64,000 nt of DNA from Pyrocephalus nanus. Its lineage: Eukaryota > Chordata > Aves > Passeriformes > Tyrannidae. Under the pieces are notes generated by a model. The model did not search any database and had not been told where the DNA came from. It worked only from the letters and a program-made list of their open reading frames with translations. The translations under genes were made by a program, and so were the position numbers. Location: assembly GCA_038380795.1 (NCBI GenBank), contig CM076261.1:14247226-14311225 (forward strand), written 5' to 3'. Positions 37,349 to 52,335 of this stretch are shown one piece after another. The first letter of the stretch is position 1; each line of letters opens with the position of its first letter.

Positions 37349-38675
37349 GTATTGCATGTTTCACATAGCCAGTCCCTGTCTACAATGGCGCAGGACACAC
37401 TGGTGCCATGGCTGGCCTTACTTGGGTGTTATTTACTGCTTCCAGAAGTTTGTTGTCTTATGTAAGAGCCTACTTAACCAACACCTGAAGCTATCTGGAG
37501 TGTCTTTCGTGTCATGCATAAATATGGTTTTACTTTTAGGAAACTGTTATCAAAATATTCTAAATGAGGCAAAGTGATTGCATTATGCTTTGGAACAATA
37601 TGTTAGTATGCATTAAGGTTTCAATTTCTCCAAGAGGATAACTACCAATACAGAGTCCTTGACTATTATTTAGACAAATAAATTATTACCAGGTGAAAAC
37701 TTTTTCGGTTTCTAGTTCAAAATGCATGTCCTGTCTTTTACGTCCTATAACATCTCTTGATAGTTAACCAAAATATGTTAAAACCCAGCATTTTTAGTAC
37801 ACATTTCCTGTACTATTTCTTTCCAAGGCCTGAGCTCTTGGAAAAATACTCAGGTCTCTTTAAAGTTATAGCTAGGAAAAAATTTAGTATCATTAAGTCA
37901 ATAATGTTAAAATTACTTTCAATTTCCATCTTTTAAATGGCCTTTCACTCACAATGTTCATATGCAAATTTTGACAGAGGTCTTCATCATTAAATGAATA
38001 GTACGCTCTTGCACATGACAGGTTTTAAAATTACATTTCAGCTTTCTCAGTGTATCCTGAATCAGCCCACTAAACTGACTAGCCTCAAGTTTAGCTATTC
38101 TATTTTAAAACTGTCAAACATTATTAGCAAAGCGGAGAAGCAGTTCAAAAAGTAATTAATTCCAGGGCTTAGAGTAAACTGCTATTTTAATTAAAAGAAC
38201 ACTAAATACTAATGTCCTGATTCTTTGTACTTAGAATGTGAAATAAAAAAAGTCTAAATCAATTACATTTAATACATTTTAAATGCAAGCCAAAATATAT
38301 TCAAGGCGTATGTCCTGTTCCTGCTATTTATAAACTGTTTCAAAAGAAAAAAAAAGTTAGATCATATACCGTATCCATTGTTTATCCTGCATCATTTTTC
38401 TTATGGATTCTGTTCCAATTAGTGCTGAGTAGAAATGTCAACTGGTGCGCAATGGGTCTTTTCACCATAATTACACCGCATACGATGCCAGACCTCAGTT
38501 GTGCAGTTATGGCAATTGCCACCTATAGGTCCACAGGAGGTGTAAGGTCCAAAACGCCATTCTCATTTGAAGCTTTGAAGTGCTTTCTATGCTTTTTAAA
38601 TTTACAACTTCCAACTTGTCCAAACTTTAGATTATATACAAGGAAGGTACTTTGCATGTGAAGAAGAACTGCTGA

Positions 38676-38849
38676 GAGTACTAGAACAGGCTGTGCAGAG
38701 GTTGTGGAGTCACCTTCTCTGAAGATATTCAAATCCCATCTGGCTGCAATCCTGTGCAATCTGCTCTAGGTGAACCTGCTTTAGCGGTGGGATTAGACTA
38801 GATAATCTTCAGAGTCCTCTCCAACTGTAAGCATTCTGTGATTCTGTGA
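38676..38849 (+). mobile_element. CR1 LINE 3'-end fragment with terminal ATTCTGTG repeat
   Basis: The copy begins near TAGAACAGGCTGTGCAGAGG and includes GTGGAGTCACCTTCTCTGAA, GATATTCAAATCCC, a TAGACTAGATAATCTTCAGA block and TCCAACTGTAAGC. It ends with two units of the CR1 terminal repeat (ATTCTGTG ATTCTGTG). This is the standard avian CR1 3' end in plus orientation, truncated at its 5' side. Confidence 0.92.
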
Positions 38850-41807
38850 AACAAGAATTTAAGGCAGCTTGGTTTCTACCAAAATTTTACAGTCTCACCT
38901 TTGGTGATTCAGTCTCCTCGTGAAGCGTTTAAAGTCTCAGCAAGTATGTCTGCAGTGTCCCACATAGTTGGTCTCAAACCAGCACTGATCCCCTCATTGT
39001 CAAACAGAAATCTTTAACAGGGTAATCACCATGGCCTGAAGAAGTTTGAGCTACAAGGCATCCATGAGAAACAGGGTTTATCCTCTACAGCAGGAAGCTC
39101 TATATGCCACATGATTTTATCAACACTGCTTGGGGCTAGCTCAGGTATCTTATGTCCAGAGCTCCTTTGCACAACACAGTTCTGCCTTATTGCTTATGCC
39201 TGTGATGCTTATCTCACCTCATAGTTGAACTGCAGTAATGCAGTAAGGGTCACCACCACATTTCCCATGTGGACAAAATTCCAGCTTGTGCAAGAAGATT
39301 TAAAAGGAACATACCTTTAACAGAAAGACAGACTAAGCTTGTCCTTCCCTATTCATGATACTTACTTTCTCCATAACTTCTAATTCAGTTGCTACTTTAT
39401 GGCCAGGACCCAGGAAAACTAATCAATTCAAATTCTGTGGAGGAAGACACAGAAAATGGTCTTAATCTTCTAGTTGAAAAAAAAAAAAAGGAAATCAAAA
39501 TTTTGTTGCAGATTATACATCTAGCCTGCAGGAGCGCCAGATCAAATTTAAGAAACTGGCACAAGTTTTTATCATCACTGTGAAGCAAAGGACTGAAAAA
39601 TACTCCCTTTTCTTCTCAGCTACAAGGTTCAGCACTTTGACCTTGCCTTCTCTAACACACACACTTTTAAAGAGCTGGACAGAAAACCTGCATCTGAAAT
39701 TTGAGAAATCCTGGTTCAAATATTTTTTTTCCTGATTTAGATTGCAGATTTAAAGTAGAGGTGCTGCATCCTAAGTAACTATGAAGAAGTTGACCACGGG
39801 CTTTTATGCATTTAATTTTCCTGGAAAACCTAATGCTGGACATAAGAAACTTTTCCCAAAAGATGTTTTCACAAAACTAGTGCATTGCCACACTAAGTTT
39901 CAATTCAACAAGTCATTCTGTATTAATTTAAAAAACCTCCCACAAAACATAACCAAACAAACAAACCTCTGCCATCAGACTGCTGCACTGAAAAAATCAC
40001 AGCCCTTCCGAAATAGAAGATATTTGCAAGCTAGACAAAGCAGTTCACTGCATACTCAAAACAAGGAGATATCAAATACTCAATGTTAGTGAAATACTCA
40101 AATTGTATTAGTTACAGGAAGTGCTGCAACATAAAAACTGTTGGAGAGTCCATGAGGCTTCTTCATCTCAGGTGTCAGGAAGGATCAATTACAAAATTAA
40201 AGACTGAAACTCCAAATGTAAATTATTAATATCCATTCTAACAGTATTACTGAATTTGGCTTCTAAATTTCCATTACCAGCAGAGATACCCAGAGAGGGA
40301 GGCTCAATCATTCATTCTCTGCTCAGAGAATGAGTTTAACCATCCATTGAGTTGTCCATTCACTGACTAAGGATCAGTGAAACTTGCTTTTGATGTACTG
40401 CACACTTGACTAACTGTTCTTTGCCTACAGATAAAATTTTATGTCACCATCCTTTTTACGGAAGAAAATTTTATCAGTATTATCATAGTATTATATAAGA
40501 CAAAATTTTTTTGCAACCTACACTACTGTCACGTGACATGTTAGTATTGTCCCAGTATTACCAATACGAGCACAAATCTTAGAAGGTGTATCAATTATTA
40601 AGGCTTATCTCAAGTTTTACAGAATTTTTTTTTATTTTAGGGTCCATTTGCAATATCTTTTGCTCTTATCTAACCTTTAACTACTTGTGAAGGCTTTTTT
40701 CTCCCAAATATCTGATTCTATCTTCACACTTTGTAAAAACGTCAAGAATGGTTGAGCCATTTCTCATTCTGATGTAAAGAAATAAAATCCTGCTAGCTAA
40801 TCCTTTGTGATTTTTATTTCACTGAAAAGCTTTGTAGAGACCTTACTTTAAATTGAAGAATATTATTTTAACTTAAATATTTGATACTTCATGCTATTAA
40901 TAAAAGTATTAAAAGTCCATGCAAATTTGACCAAATTAGGAGACAGAAGCACATTAGGTCTATCTTCCAGCCAGTAGAAACAATGGACGAAGAAAATACA
41001 GATATGAAAAGACTAATACATAACTGAAAATATGCTTCTTCTAGATGGTGCTATTGCTTTGCTCTTGTGGGAAAAAAAATCTTCCAAGAAAAAAAATAAA
41101 TGTGATAAATTAATTAAGTTTTATATTATTGTTATACAAATGAGACATATTACTAGGATATAAAAAAAGCTCACACATAGCATAAATAAATTCTAAATTT
41201 TTGTTATATTTATGTTTTCAAATATTTTTTATGGTAATTTTCAATTTCATGCATATTGCCATAACTCTATTACATTGCAGCAATTAATATTATAATTTGA
41301 TTTCATCTCTAAAATTTATGAAAAAATGAGGCTTTGACCACAGAAAACTTTCCTTTTTTCATTGGCAGTATTAAAAAGTTTGAAAGCCAGAAAATACTCC
41401 TAAAACCCTCTGGGTTTTGCATGTACCTATGACTGCACAGCAGTCAGAATTGAAAAAGGTCTCCAAAGGTCAAATAGGAAATGGTATATAACAGAGAAAT
41501 GTTCTTTATAGAGGTATTTACATTTATGAGCATTTACAGTATCCTGCTCAATTCCTAATGATCAGAATGTGTTCCCTTCTGTTCAGGTGCCGAATTTCTT
41601 TGTATGGATTTAAGAATAAAGGCTTCAATGGAAATAAATTGAGGGATTCAGTAGCATAAGTGTTCAGAAAAGCTGTAGTTCAAAATCACTTACCTAGCAA
41701 AAATCCCAGGAAGACAGTATTGATGTAATCTATTCAAAACATTATATAGCTCTTTTACTGCAGTCTGTGAGCACCTCGAAGCTTTTATTGTATTTATTTT
41801 TAAATCT

Positions 41808-42055
41808 TCACAGAATCATAGGAAAATAAAGCTGAGAGGGGCTTTAAGAGGTCATTGAGTTCTCTGGCACAAGGCAAGATGAACTATATCTTTGTCATTC
41901 CTGATGAATGTTTATATAACCAGTCCTTAAATTCTCTAGTGAAGGAGACAACACCATCTCAGTGGGCAATTTCTTTCCATGCTTCAGTAAACCTATTATT
42001 GCTAATATTCAACCTGAATCTCTCTGGATGCAAATCCAAATCCACCATATACTGA
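41808..42055 (-). mobile_element. CR1-type LINE fragment, antisense
   Basis: On the plus strand it starts CACAGAATCATAGG, the reverse complement of a CR1 terminus. GGGGCTTTAAGAGGTCATTG then corresponds to the antisense of the CR1 3' region, followed by CACCATCTCAGTGGGCAATT, TTCCATGCTTCAGTAA and ATTCAACCTGAATCTC, which follow the antisense order of older CR1 subfamilies. It is clearly diverged. A 66-residue open frame inside it is not a gene. Confidence 0.75.
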
Positions 42056-43499
42056 CATAACAACATAGGTCAGCTGAGCGTGTTTAAGCAACACCAGACT
42101 TTGGGCTTACCCTACTAAGGGTGAAGTGATGCTGCTCAGTGGAAGCATACTCCTTCATTAAGGGAATTAGATTTTTCACCTTAACATTATCATCAGTCTA
42201 TTATTTGGCTCAGAGATCACAAAAGAAGAGTCCAAAAAGAGAGATATCCCAAAACATAAGCTGCATGTTTAACATTCAGAGTTCCTCCCTCTAAATTACC
42301 TGCAGAGGAACAGTTTGCCAAACTATTCTCTCTGCAAGCTTCTATATGGGATACTTTAGGTGATTTCTCAGTAGTTTATAAATTACAGTACTTATGGTGC
42401 TTGTAGTATATTATGTCAAAAACTACCTGAAACATTTGGGTTGCCAAGTATTTCTTTTTCATTTTCCTCTTGGCTGTGTAGTGCAGCACAAGACAATGCT
42501 CCTCACTATTGCTCATCTTACCTGGTTTGGTTGCTACTTCTAGTCAGGATTTTGCTCTTATTACCCACTTCTGCATAAAGCTTTAATAAGCCAGAAAAAA
42601 TATAAATTGCAAAGTAAGCACAGAGGTCTTTATGCTTTAAGCACAGCATATAATATAAAGGTAAAGTCTAGGAACATGGCCTATAATCAGAACATGCCTG
42701 TTGGAATCTAAAAATTCCCAGATACTCCTTAAGTTTTCTAATAAGTTTTCTAATAAATCTCAGGAACAACCAGATGATAGCATTTGTGAAAATAGTAAAG
42801 CAATATTCACCAGAAATCTTACAAGTTCACTTTCAAAATATTCAGAAACTCACCTGCCACCTGCCATTCAGAAAAGGAGAAATTACAGGTGAGAACATTT
42901 CTGAGATAATTCAAAAGTTAATATAATTATGCTCTGAGAGTTTTACCATGTTGATCTTTTTTGTGTGGTATCTGTTACAAAATGTATACTGTCCTTAACT
43001 GCTCTTTGAAATGCACTTTAAGAAATGGACCTAAATTTATCACTAAGTTGTCTTTACCCTTTGAAAATAATCTATCTCAATTTTAAAAGTCTTATTGAAC
43101 AGCTTTAATTTCCATAGTAGGTCTGGACCAAATCAACATATCACTCGTTTCATTTAATGAAATGCTGTATTTGCCAAAAAAAATCCACCACAAGCCACAT
43201 TCACATTCTGAGCGACAAGATGAAAATTTTAATAGGATTGGTATTGGATTTCATACTATTCTCAAAATCAGAACTACATGATGTAGTCAATAAGGGAGTG
43301 TGTTCATTTAGGTTCCATTGCTTCATAGCTTAATGAAAACCTGACAAGTCAGATATATAAGGCAGATACAGAAAATAGATAGAATATGTGAGAAAGCCAA
43401 AGTTTTAGCAGAAAAAGAAGATAGATTCTGTTTATTGGTTTTCCTTACAAAGGAAGTGAGGATTTTCCCTCTCTATAAGTATTCTTTATGCATCAGTTC

Positions 43500-44520
43500 A
43501 AAGTACTTCTTAAACTGGAGTTGGTGTTAGGAGCATAAGTAGTGACCACAGCACTGTCAGCTTGTGAAAGAAAGTTGGATAATTATAGATCAGTCTGAGA
43601 TCAACAATGGGCAAAATGATAGAAACAAGAGCTGACTTGAGGATAAATACTGCTTTTGTAAAGGAAAGCCATGTCTGATACCTCCACCAGAGTGCACCAA
43701 GACAGTAATAAACTTGTGAGAGAACAAAAAGTAGTTTGGTTAATAAAGTATTCTTGCCTTTTCAGTATATTCCACACAAAACTTCCTAGATAAACTAAGA
43801 TGTCAGAAATGCCAGGCAAGATTTGCCTATGGTAAGAAACAAAACATGGGAATTAATGGTCAGTTTTCACAACTATAGGGACTTCTTAGAGAGACCTTTT
43901 TGAATCTCTGTTGTGAAATATGTTCACAAAAAAATCTGAAAAAGATGTGATATAGTTTTTTAAGAATACAAAATCCTGTGGAAAGGTCAAAGCTAAATGT
44001 GCAGTATTACAAAAGGACCTTATAATATTTGAATGAAGCCTTGAGAAACTGAAAGATAAAGTGGCAGATTAGCTCAAATGAAATAACACAAGGTAATTAA
44101 TTTTTTAAAAATCACCCAGTGACATACCCACAATAAAAGACTCTGCTTTATGATGATAAATGAAAGAGCTCTTGAGGGTTTTTTTAGGTAGCTCCTCGAA
44201 ATTATCAGATAGAATTTTCAGCTGTCTAAAAGACAAAGTGAATGTTAGCCACCATCAGGAAAAGAAAAAAAAATGAATAGGAACTTGGTTAGAATACACA
44301 TGATTACATGCTGCCTGTAGTCCTGTTCATCCCATCTTGAAAAAACTTACATTAAAATAAAAAAATATGGATCAAAGGATAGGAAGTGTGTTGAAAGAAT
44401 CTGAGTAGCTTCTATAGGTTTGGAGAGAGACTATTGACAGAAGGTAAGATGGAGGGCCCACAGAATTATTAGTGACATGAAATGGTTGAATTGGGAGATC
44501 TGGAGGATAAGATTCCTATT
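43500..44520 (+). mobile_element. Possible old CR1/L2-like LINE remnant, fragmented
   Basis: Scattered phrases recall decayed CR1/L2 ORF2 and 3' regions in plus orientation: AATGGGCAAAATGATAGAAA, ACAAAATCCTGTGGAAAGG, AAGTGGCAGATTAGCTCAAA with AACACAAGGTAATTAA, and AGGTTTGGAGAGAGACTATT. No open reading frame survives. The order fits a LINE but the identity is low and the limits are uncertain. Confidence 0.35.
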
Positions 44521-44647
44521 TCTTTTTTTTCTTTAAGAAGGTGCTCTTAATGATTGTGAGGGACAGGACATTGAACAAGATCTTAGTTTTATGCAATGCA
44601 TAATTGCTTTAAATTTTGTTATTTGCATGCTTTTCAGGCTCTGTTTC

Positions 44648-44687
44648 AAAAAAAAAAAAAAAAACAAAAAAAAACCACCAACAAAAA
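44648..44687. repeat. Poly(A) with A/C tail
   Basis: An A run interrupted by C and ending CCACCAACAAAAAAG, at the right edge of the possible old LINE remnant. Confidence 0.88.
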
Positions 44688-46011
44688 AGGAGGCATGTAA
44701 AATATTATTTGCATGCAACCTGTAAAAGTCTTAAAAGAAGGAAATTTTTACCTAGCCTTGGTCATATCACGTGAATAGCTGGTCAAATACTGGCATTTCC
44801 TAGACTTTCATTGGGTGATGCTGGCTCTTTCAAACTACCTGTTTCTCTGTCAGGCACTTAGTTAAATTAACTGATAAAAAAGACCTGAAAGATTTTCTTC
44901 CCCTATGTGCTCTAAGGCAGGTCACAAGGACTTGAAATACTCAGATTCTCAAGCATCAAGGGAATCTTGACAAGAAACCTTCTTCTACCTTGGTGACCAC
45001 AGAGCTCTTGCAATATTTGAGGTTCCCTGAGTTGCTTGGAAGTCCCAAGGGCTCTTTTTCTTCCTAAGTGTCCTTGAATGACCATAAGAGTTTGGAGTTT
45101 TCACATTCTTCCCAATCCAGGGTGAGCAGGAAGATTCTCTCTTGACCAAACACCCTTCCTGGGATATTTGGAATCCCTGTTTTAATACCAAGTAGCTACA
45201 GAGTGTGGAAATCCTGACTGCCACTCTCACTGTTGAGACACCAGTAATGTCCCATGGCCAGTGCTTATTCTACAATTTGAGTAAAAACCTGTAATAGGAT
45301 ACACAGCTTTAGTGCTTGAAATATATACTTTGGTGTTTTATCTGATTCATTTCCCAGAGGCAAAATCTCAGCTTAAATTTAATCAATATAGGGATTGAAC
45401 TGTTAATTCAACAACTGCGGTCTGCTGCGTACTGCTGCAAAGAGTGCAAGGAAACTTTAGTTAACCAAACAAACCCCAAAATAACCAACAGGCTAAGGTT
45501 CATTTCACAAAACTTTACAGAAAAATTAGCAGCTTGGCTATAACAAAAGCTGCACTTTTGAGTCAAATTTTTCCTCTGTTCCATAATAACATGTAAAACA
45601 GAACTTGTTTCTTTTTTATATTTTTTTCATAATGCCACATTAAAGCATCATATGTAAAAGAGAAAGAATGAAATTCACTTTCTTTGTATGCCTCAAGGTG
45701 AAAAAAGAAATGCAAATCATTCATAAGTTTTGCTGCTACTTTGTCCTCAGTGTACTCTGAATTTACATGTATTTTGAGTCCATTGAATGATAAACCTCAA
45801 ATCTTGCTATCATCACAACATACAGTGCAATACTCTTAGCTACACATTGGGGAAAAAAAATAAAAATAAGCTATTTAAATTCTTGTTTTCAAGCCAGTCT
45901 CTCATCCTTAATCACAGTCAGAATTTCCTTTATTTTCTTGATTTAACATAGACCCATAACTGATATTCATATTTCCCCTGTGTTTAATTACAGATTTACT
46001 AGATTATTCTT

Positions 46012-46028
46012 TTATATATATATATATA
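46012..46028. repeat. (TA)n microsatellite
   Basis: About eight TA units, flanked by further AT-rich sequence. Confidence 0.9.
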
Positions 46029-49000
46029 AATATTTTTGTGTTTGGATACTGCAACTTGGAGGAGAGCAAATGTTCTATTATCTTATGACTGACTAAATGA
46101 AGGGAGAACATAATGAAGCTAAAAATAAAACCATTCTGAAAATGCCAGCTCATAACTTTATTTTATTACGTGCCTTACAGATGTCATAGATTAAAGGGAA
46201 ATGTTTGCCTCATTATGAACCGGTCATTTTTAAGAACTGGATTAGTAAGGTTTGGCCATATTCCAGAGTAACCAGAACACTTTTTTGGAGTGTCTGTCTC
46301 AAATGCGCTTTCATTGTCCTACAGCTCAAAAGGAAGCCCATTCTCTCTTGAAAAAATACCTATTCCGTCTGCCTTACTCAAAGCATAATGTGGATGTGGA
46401 CCATGGCCGAGCTTGAAGATTTGTCATGTTTTCACAGGTAAAATAAATACATTTAAAAAAGAATAGATGCCTCAGCATTGTAGCTGTGTGACATCAATTA
46501 CAGGAGTACAGTGAGGTTTTTTAAATTTATTAAATTGTGAAATAGTTGTGGTTAGATAAATAATGAATAGTGCAAAATTTGACTGGATAGTCTACAAAAA
46601 ACAATTTTGACTGGATTACACTGGGTGAAATTCTAAACAGCTATTAATGAGCAACCATCTCACTGCTTTAGAAATTATGAAGATCTTCAGCATTAATGTA
46701 GCATTAAGCTATTTCAAAGACATCATAAGCGAAAAGTTTGAATGAGGATGGATAATCATTTGCCACACGTGCACAATAAAGTCATAGAAGTACAAGATGG
46801 TTTTAATATTTAAAGTTGCAGAATCCCAAGATGCATCAAAAAGATGATACATGATGATACATATGAAGATAAACACATTTAAATTACAGACTTAAATTGT
46901 AGACTACTCACTTACCAAAATACAGCCAAGATGACTTTGTGATCAGTTGACTCTGTGAAGAAAATAAGTTATTACACAAAGATTTGATGATGGCCAAAGC
47001 TCTTTGCCAAAACACAACTTATGTATCACAGTCTTTTCCTCTCTTTTCCTCATGGTTGCCCATACCAATGGTATAGGGTAGGGAAAATGGGGACAGACAG
47101 TTTGACCATAAGAAAATGTAGATCAGCACTTTATGCAAGATACAAAAAACCTGTTCCTCTGACCTTGAGGTAGTGAAAGGTGACTAATTAGTCTTCTCTG
47201 CTTTGGCACCTACAGTTGAATGTCCTTGGGGGAAGTAATGTGTAGCAATTTATCTCTGCAATCTTTAGTAGCTTGAAAAATGAGTTTATAAGATATATGT
47301 AGGTTTTTGACTAGTGTTCATGTGGTCACAAGAGTGTCTTACATTGTCACATATATTAACACAACGTTAATGTTTCAAAATCATCAGGGTATTCCATAAT
47401 GTAAAAATACTCTGTGAAGAAATAGCCTTGAGCAGATAATCCACCATTTCTACAGGATAATCATAGCAAAAAGAGAATGTAGCTGTTTCAGAAGGTAATG
47501 AAAAGTCAGACAAGATTTCATTTAGCAGTTACACAGGCACACACTCATTTTGGAATTTTTCACGTGGTGTCAAATGCTGGTGGTGTCAAGAATAAGAAGA
47601 CAGTTTTGAATATACTGAAAAAGGTCATGCAGGAAAACAGATGTTGCCAATAGTATAGTCACATGTTGGGGAATATGAAAGCTTTGATAATGATTTATTT
47701 ATGTAGGATTCAATATACAAGCTATTCAAATACCAGTTCATGGGTAAATGCCACTTAGAATGTTGTTAAAGGCAGCCTGGTAATGGTGACATGAATGACA
47801 AATTGATATTAATAGCAGGTCCTGGGCCCTTTTCTTATTACAAGTTGAAAATAAGCAACCACTCCAGTTTATGGTGTCTTGTGAAGTACCAAGTGACTGC
47901 TGTAATCCTCTCTAAAGCTGATATAGATCATTGCCTTAAGCTACAAGATCTGTAAATAGAACAGCAGAAGATAATAATTGGATTCTTATGACGATTTATC
48001 TCCATTTTCTGATTCAAAATAAAATAGAAACCTTTGATCACTTTACATGTGTGCTTTTAAGAGTAAAGGTTAGGGTATTCACTTGGATGATAAGAGTTAA
48101 AACAGGTTTTTTGTCTCCACTGAAAAAATCTCACTCAAAATATCTTCTATCTGCAGGTCATGACCTTGAGCAATCAGCCTGTGATAATATTTTCACCAAC
48201 ACAGGGAAACAATGCAATACAACAAAAATGTTCTGACATAAGATGAGATCAGAGTTCCTTCTTTCTGAGCACATTTTTGTCTCAGTCTCTACTGTGATTT
48301 ATTTTTATCAAAACACTCTCAGAAGACCTCCAAAAGTTAGAGCCAGTATACATTTCCTGTAGCAACTTTTTTTTCTTTCAAAAGCATTAAAGCAAAGTTC
48401 TCTGTCATATGGTTTAATAGTTCATAGAGAAACAAGTCTGATCTTATTTACTGTCAACAGGGAGTTATACTTTCATTCATTTGCATTTTAGATAGTTAGT
48501 ACATGGAATTGTCAAAGTACATGATGAGATTTATTAGGATTCAAGAAACAGCAACATAGTCTAATTCTATTTGTATGCTCAAAATACTTTCTGAAACATT
48601 TATGATTATAAGTGCTTATGACTAGGAAAGTGTCCTGCATGTGCAGATGATAGCACAGCAAATTTGAACTCAAAAATTCCCCTCAGGAGCTCAAGCTACC
48701 ACATAATATCAACACTCCCATCTTGCATTAGTTACTCTGTGCATCATAAGTTGCCTTTCACTCATATATGAATTATTACCTTTGCATGCAGTCCTAATTT
48801 GAAACACATTGAGAAGAACAGGTGGAAGTATTAAGATTATCTTCTTCCTGATATTCAAAACAACCTCACATTTCTCTTACTAGACTCACTTTGGATGAAT
48901 CTCTATACATTTAAGCTCAGGAATAACTAAGGAGACCATTTTGTATTTACCAGCTGGGTAATTGCAGTCTTAAGGGAAAATCAGTGTTAATTCAAGGCAG

Positions 49001-49928
49001 GTGTAGATGCTTATCCTATTAAAGAAATACATCCACAGAAATAATTTAACATTTTATGTCAGTTTTGCTAGTTTCAGAAAGGTACAAGGTTGTGAAGGTA
49101 TTTGTGTTTAGGCACTAATATAAATTATTGAGCCATCTTACTTTCTTTGTCCAGTGAAAGTCTGAAAGAATGAATGGGGACTATGTCCAAGACAACGTCC
49201 AATAATTTTTCATAGAAAAAGTGGATTTCTGTTTTTACCAAGGGATCTTGACATTACAAGTAAAGAGATGTGAATGAATTAAGCGTTTGTGAACAAGAAA
49301 GAAATATACAAAAATGCACTAACAAAAAAGATTTTCACCTCATTATCCAAATTTTTACAACCTACATATTTTAAGCATAGAAACCTTTTTCTCAAAATTA
49401 TAAATACTTTTGTGACCTTACTGTCTTCAAGTTAGAGATGCCCAACTCATCCCTAAATGGTTTTAGAAAAGCAGAACTAGTACCTTCCCATTAACAAATC
49501 CATGTAAATAGGCCACCTGAAAATGAGTCATAAACCATCAAACTTTACAGAAAGAATAAACCATACATTAAGGTTCTCCAGAGAGCATGCTTAACAGTCA
49601 AATCAGACAAGTCAGTTCCTTAAATTATAGTCAGACAGAAATTTCTTGATTGGAAAGAGTAATGAGAAAAAATATCTCAGTGCTATGTGACATAGGTTTC
49701 TAACATCCAGAGGAATCATCAGCCGTTAACATTCAAAATTCAATTACCCCAATATACATTGGATTTATTGCTTAGTTCTACTGCATTTTCAATGCCTTTT
49801 GTTTCAGCAGGTTTTCAGTCAGTAAAAACTCAGTATCCTATTTCCAGCTGCATTGCAGTAACTGCAAAAATCGTTTCATTATATTGTACAAGGTGAGGTT
49901 AAGTACACCTTTAACTTCTACTGTTCGT

Positions 49929-49948
49929 GAACTACTGTATAGTAGTTC
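49929..49948. repeat. Perfect 8-bp inverted repeat with 4-base loop
   Basis: GAACTACT - GTAT - AGTAGTTC. The arms are exact reverse complements. Confidence 0.9.
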
Positions 49949-51914
49949 TGCCATCTAAAAATCCTCCTCTCTCCATGGCTAATGTAATGGCTCAGTTCTT
50001 ACCAACAGTGAGAGTCTGTCTCAAGGATTCTACATCTTCTTTGATTTAGATTATTAGGCTTATATCAATGTGAAGTGGTAGCCTGTGGCTGCAAAGATCT
50101 CACTATATCTTGTAATAATCTGATTTCAGAAAAGGGATTTATAAAACCAGTAAATGTATATCTAACAAGGCGACAAATTGGCAGAGAGTGTTTTGGCTGT
50201 TGTTGATCTTATTTCTCTTCAGGCCTTTGGCAACAAGTGTAAACTTTGCCTCGATTATTAAAGGAAAATCAAACTAAAATTTAAATAACTCTGGTCTGTA
50301 TTTACAAAAACAGTGTTTGTTTATATTTGCTTTTTTCCTATTAATACTTTGATTATCATCTTTTCAGATTTTGTCACACACGACAAAGAAAGATTTTTTG
50401 GTAGCATAATCCACAATACACAGTATAAATTCTCCATAACATCAGGCATTAAAGTGCTCTCTTTTTAATATATATTTTTTCCTCTTTCATATTTTTCTGT
50501 TCTTAGATAAGCTACAATAGCACTTTGTTAGAGCTATGGTATGTATATGGGATATGAGAGATTTGCCTTTTTTTTCAAATGCAAAAGAAATTTGGAAGCT
50601 TTAGAAAAAGCAAAACATAAATATGAAAAGTAAATAGAAAAGTATGCTTTAAAATATAGCCATTATCTTTTTTAAGATTGCTAAGATCCCATTAACAATT
50701 AATGGGTTCTTCTTGATTTATTCCCTCAGGTTGCTCTTACTATTTTCTAGAATATTAAAATTATTCAGCCTTTGCAATCCTTCTTGTCATCTTGATAATT
50801 TGATCAAGAGATGTCTTAACCTCAGACAGTTACTGTTATGTTACACAGCAGATCCCTGGTAGCTCCTTTAGAACTGCAGTAGGCACATACTATGACAAAT
50901 GAAATTATAAAAATGCATAGCTTGATTAAAATCTTTATTATAGTGGACTAGTAGGAACAACATATTTTTGCTATTTGCCTTTCTTTCCAAACAGTGATCA
51001 TAAAATATATTTAAAGGTAAATTTTTTAACTTGTCATAGGATTAACATTCTATTTAATTGATGATAAATTTATAATTATTCTTTCAATGTCAGGTTTCTG
51101 TTTACTATCCATTTATTTAAGTGTTTGTATGTGTGCTCATAAATACAGAGTTTGTCACTGACATCAGAAATCTGATTTCTTTTTGCCCAGGGAAACTGCT
51201 TTTAGACACAGGTAGGCACAGACCACTATCAAGAGGAAAAATTACTTAACTTGCAAGTCATTGTCTAACATTGTCTCTCCATATGCAAACTCTAGGCCAA
51301 CTTCTTCTAAATTGCTGTACTTGCAACTGTAAAGAAGTGAGGAAAAATGGCACATAGAATAGAAAAAGATGTTTTGAATTGACGTGGGAACTCTTGGTTC
51401 AGTGAGAGTTGAAAAGAATATGACAAGGTGGGTTTAAGGATACTCTTTGCTCCTGTTAACTACACATGTTTCAGGAGAGACTGAAATTATAGAGAAGATG
51501 AAAAGAGATGTTAGTCATTAACACTTCAAAAGACTTTCATGATGACTAAATTGTCTGTTCCAAGTGTTAGTGGAACACATAAGGATTGTGCATGATTCAA
51601 AATGTTCTTTGCAAAATACATGTAAAAGCTGGTCCTTGCTTTCTTCTCAGGGGAAACTAGTAGGAACTGGGTAATAGTGAAGAAAGGGAAAGAGAATGGA
51701 CTCCTTATTTGTTAGACAAAATATGTAGTGGCCTTGAGGCTTTAAATGATTTAAGAGCCTGTATTTACACCATAAATGGCCTCACTTCTGATTAAAACAT
51801 ATTGGTATACTAGTTAAAACAAAAATTTATAAATCAACAAGAGCAGGTAACAAAATAGTTGTCTGCAAAAAATGTCCTTGCTTTTCTATTCAAGAGTAAC
51901 AAAAGGTCTCAGTG

Positions 51915-51941
51915 AAAATAAAATAAAATAAAATAAATAAT
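51915..51941. repeat. (AAAAT)n simple repeat
   Basis: Tandem AAAAT/AAATA pentamers: AAAATAAAATAAAATAAAAT followed by AAATAA. Confidence 0.93.
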
Positions 51942-52335
51942 CACTTTTTTTTCATTATACAGAGTTAGTAAAATATGAGCAATGATCCAAATCCTTAAAA
52001 TAGTTAATGGCCATTCAAACTCAATGGAAAAGGGAAGAGGATTTGTCATTCATTCAGTAAAAATTAATATCCTAAATGCAACCTCTCATAGTAGATTTCA
52101 TCAAAGCTATAAGGTCTTTCGCTCTCTCTATGATCATTGATGGCAAAAAGGCACAAAGAGAGTTAAAAATTGCTCAGTTGGTATACCTTGCCCTGCTGAG
52201 CCAGGAGAGCACTGGTTAATATCATGTTCTGTTCTGCTTACTGGACCAAAGTCCTTATTATTGAAAAAATGCTAAGGAGTAGTATACAATAGACCACAAG
52301 GTAATAAATCAGGTAAACTAGATGTTTGAATTAGA

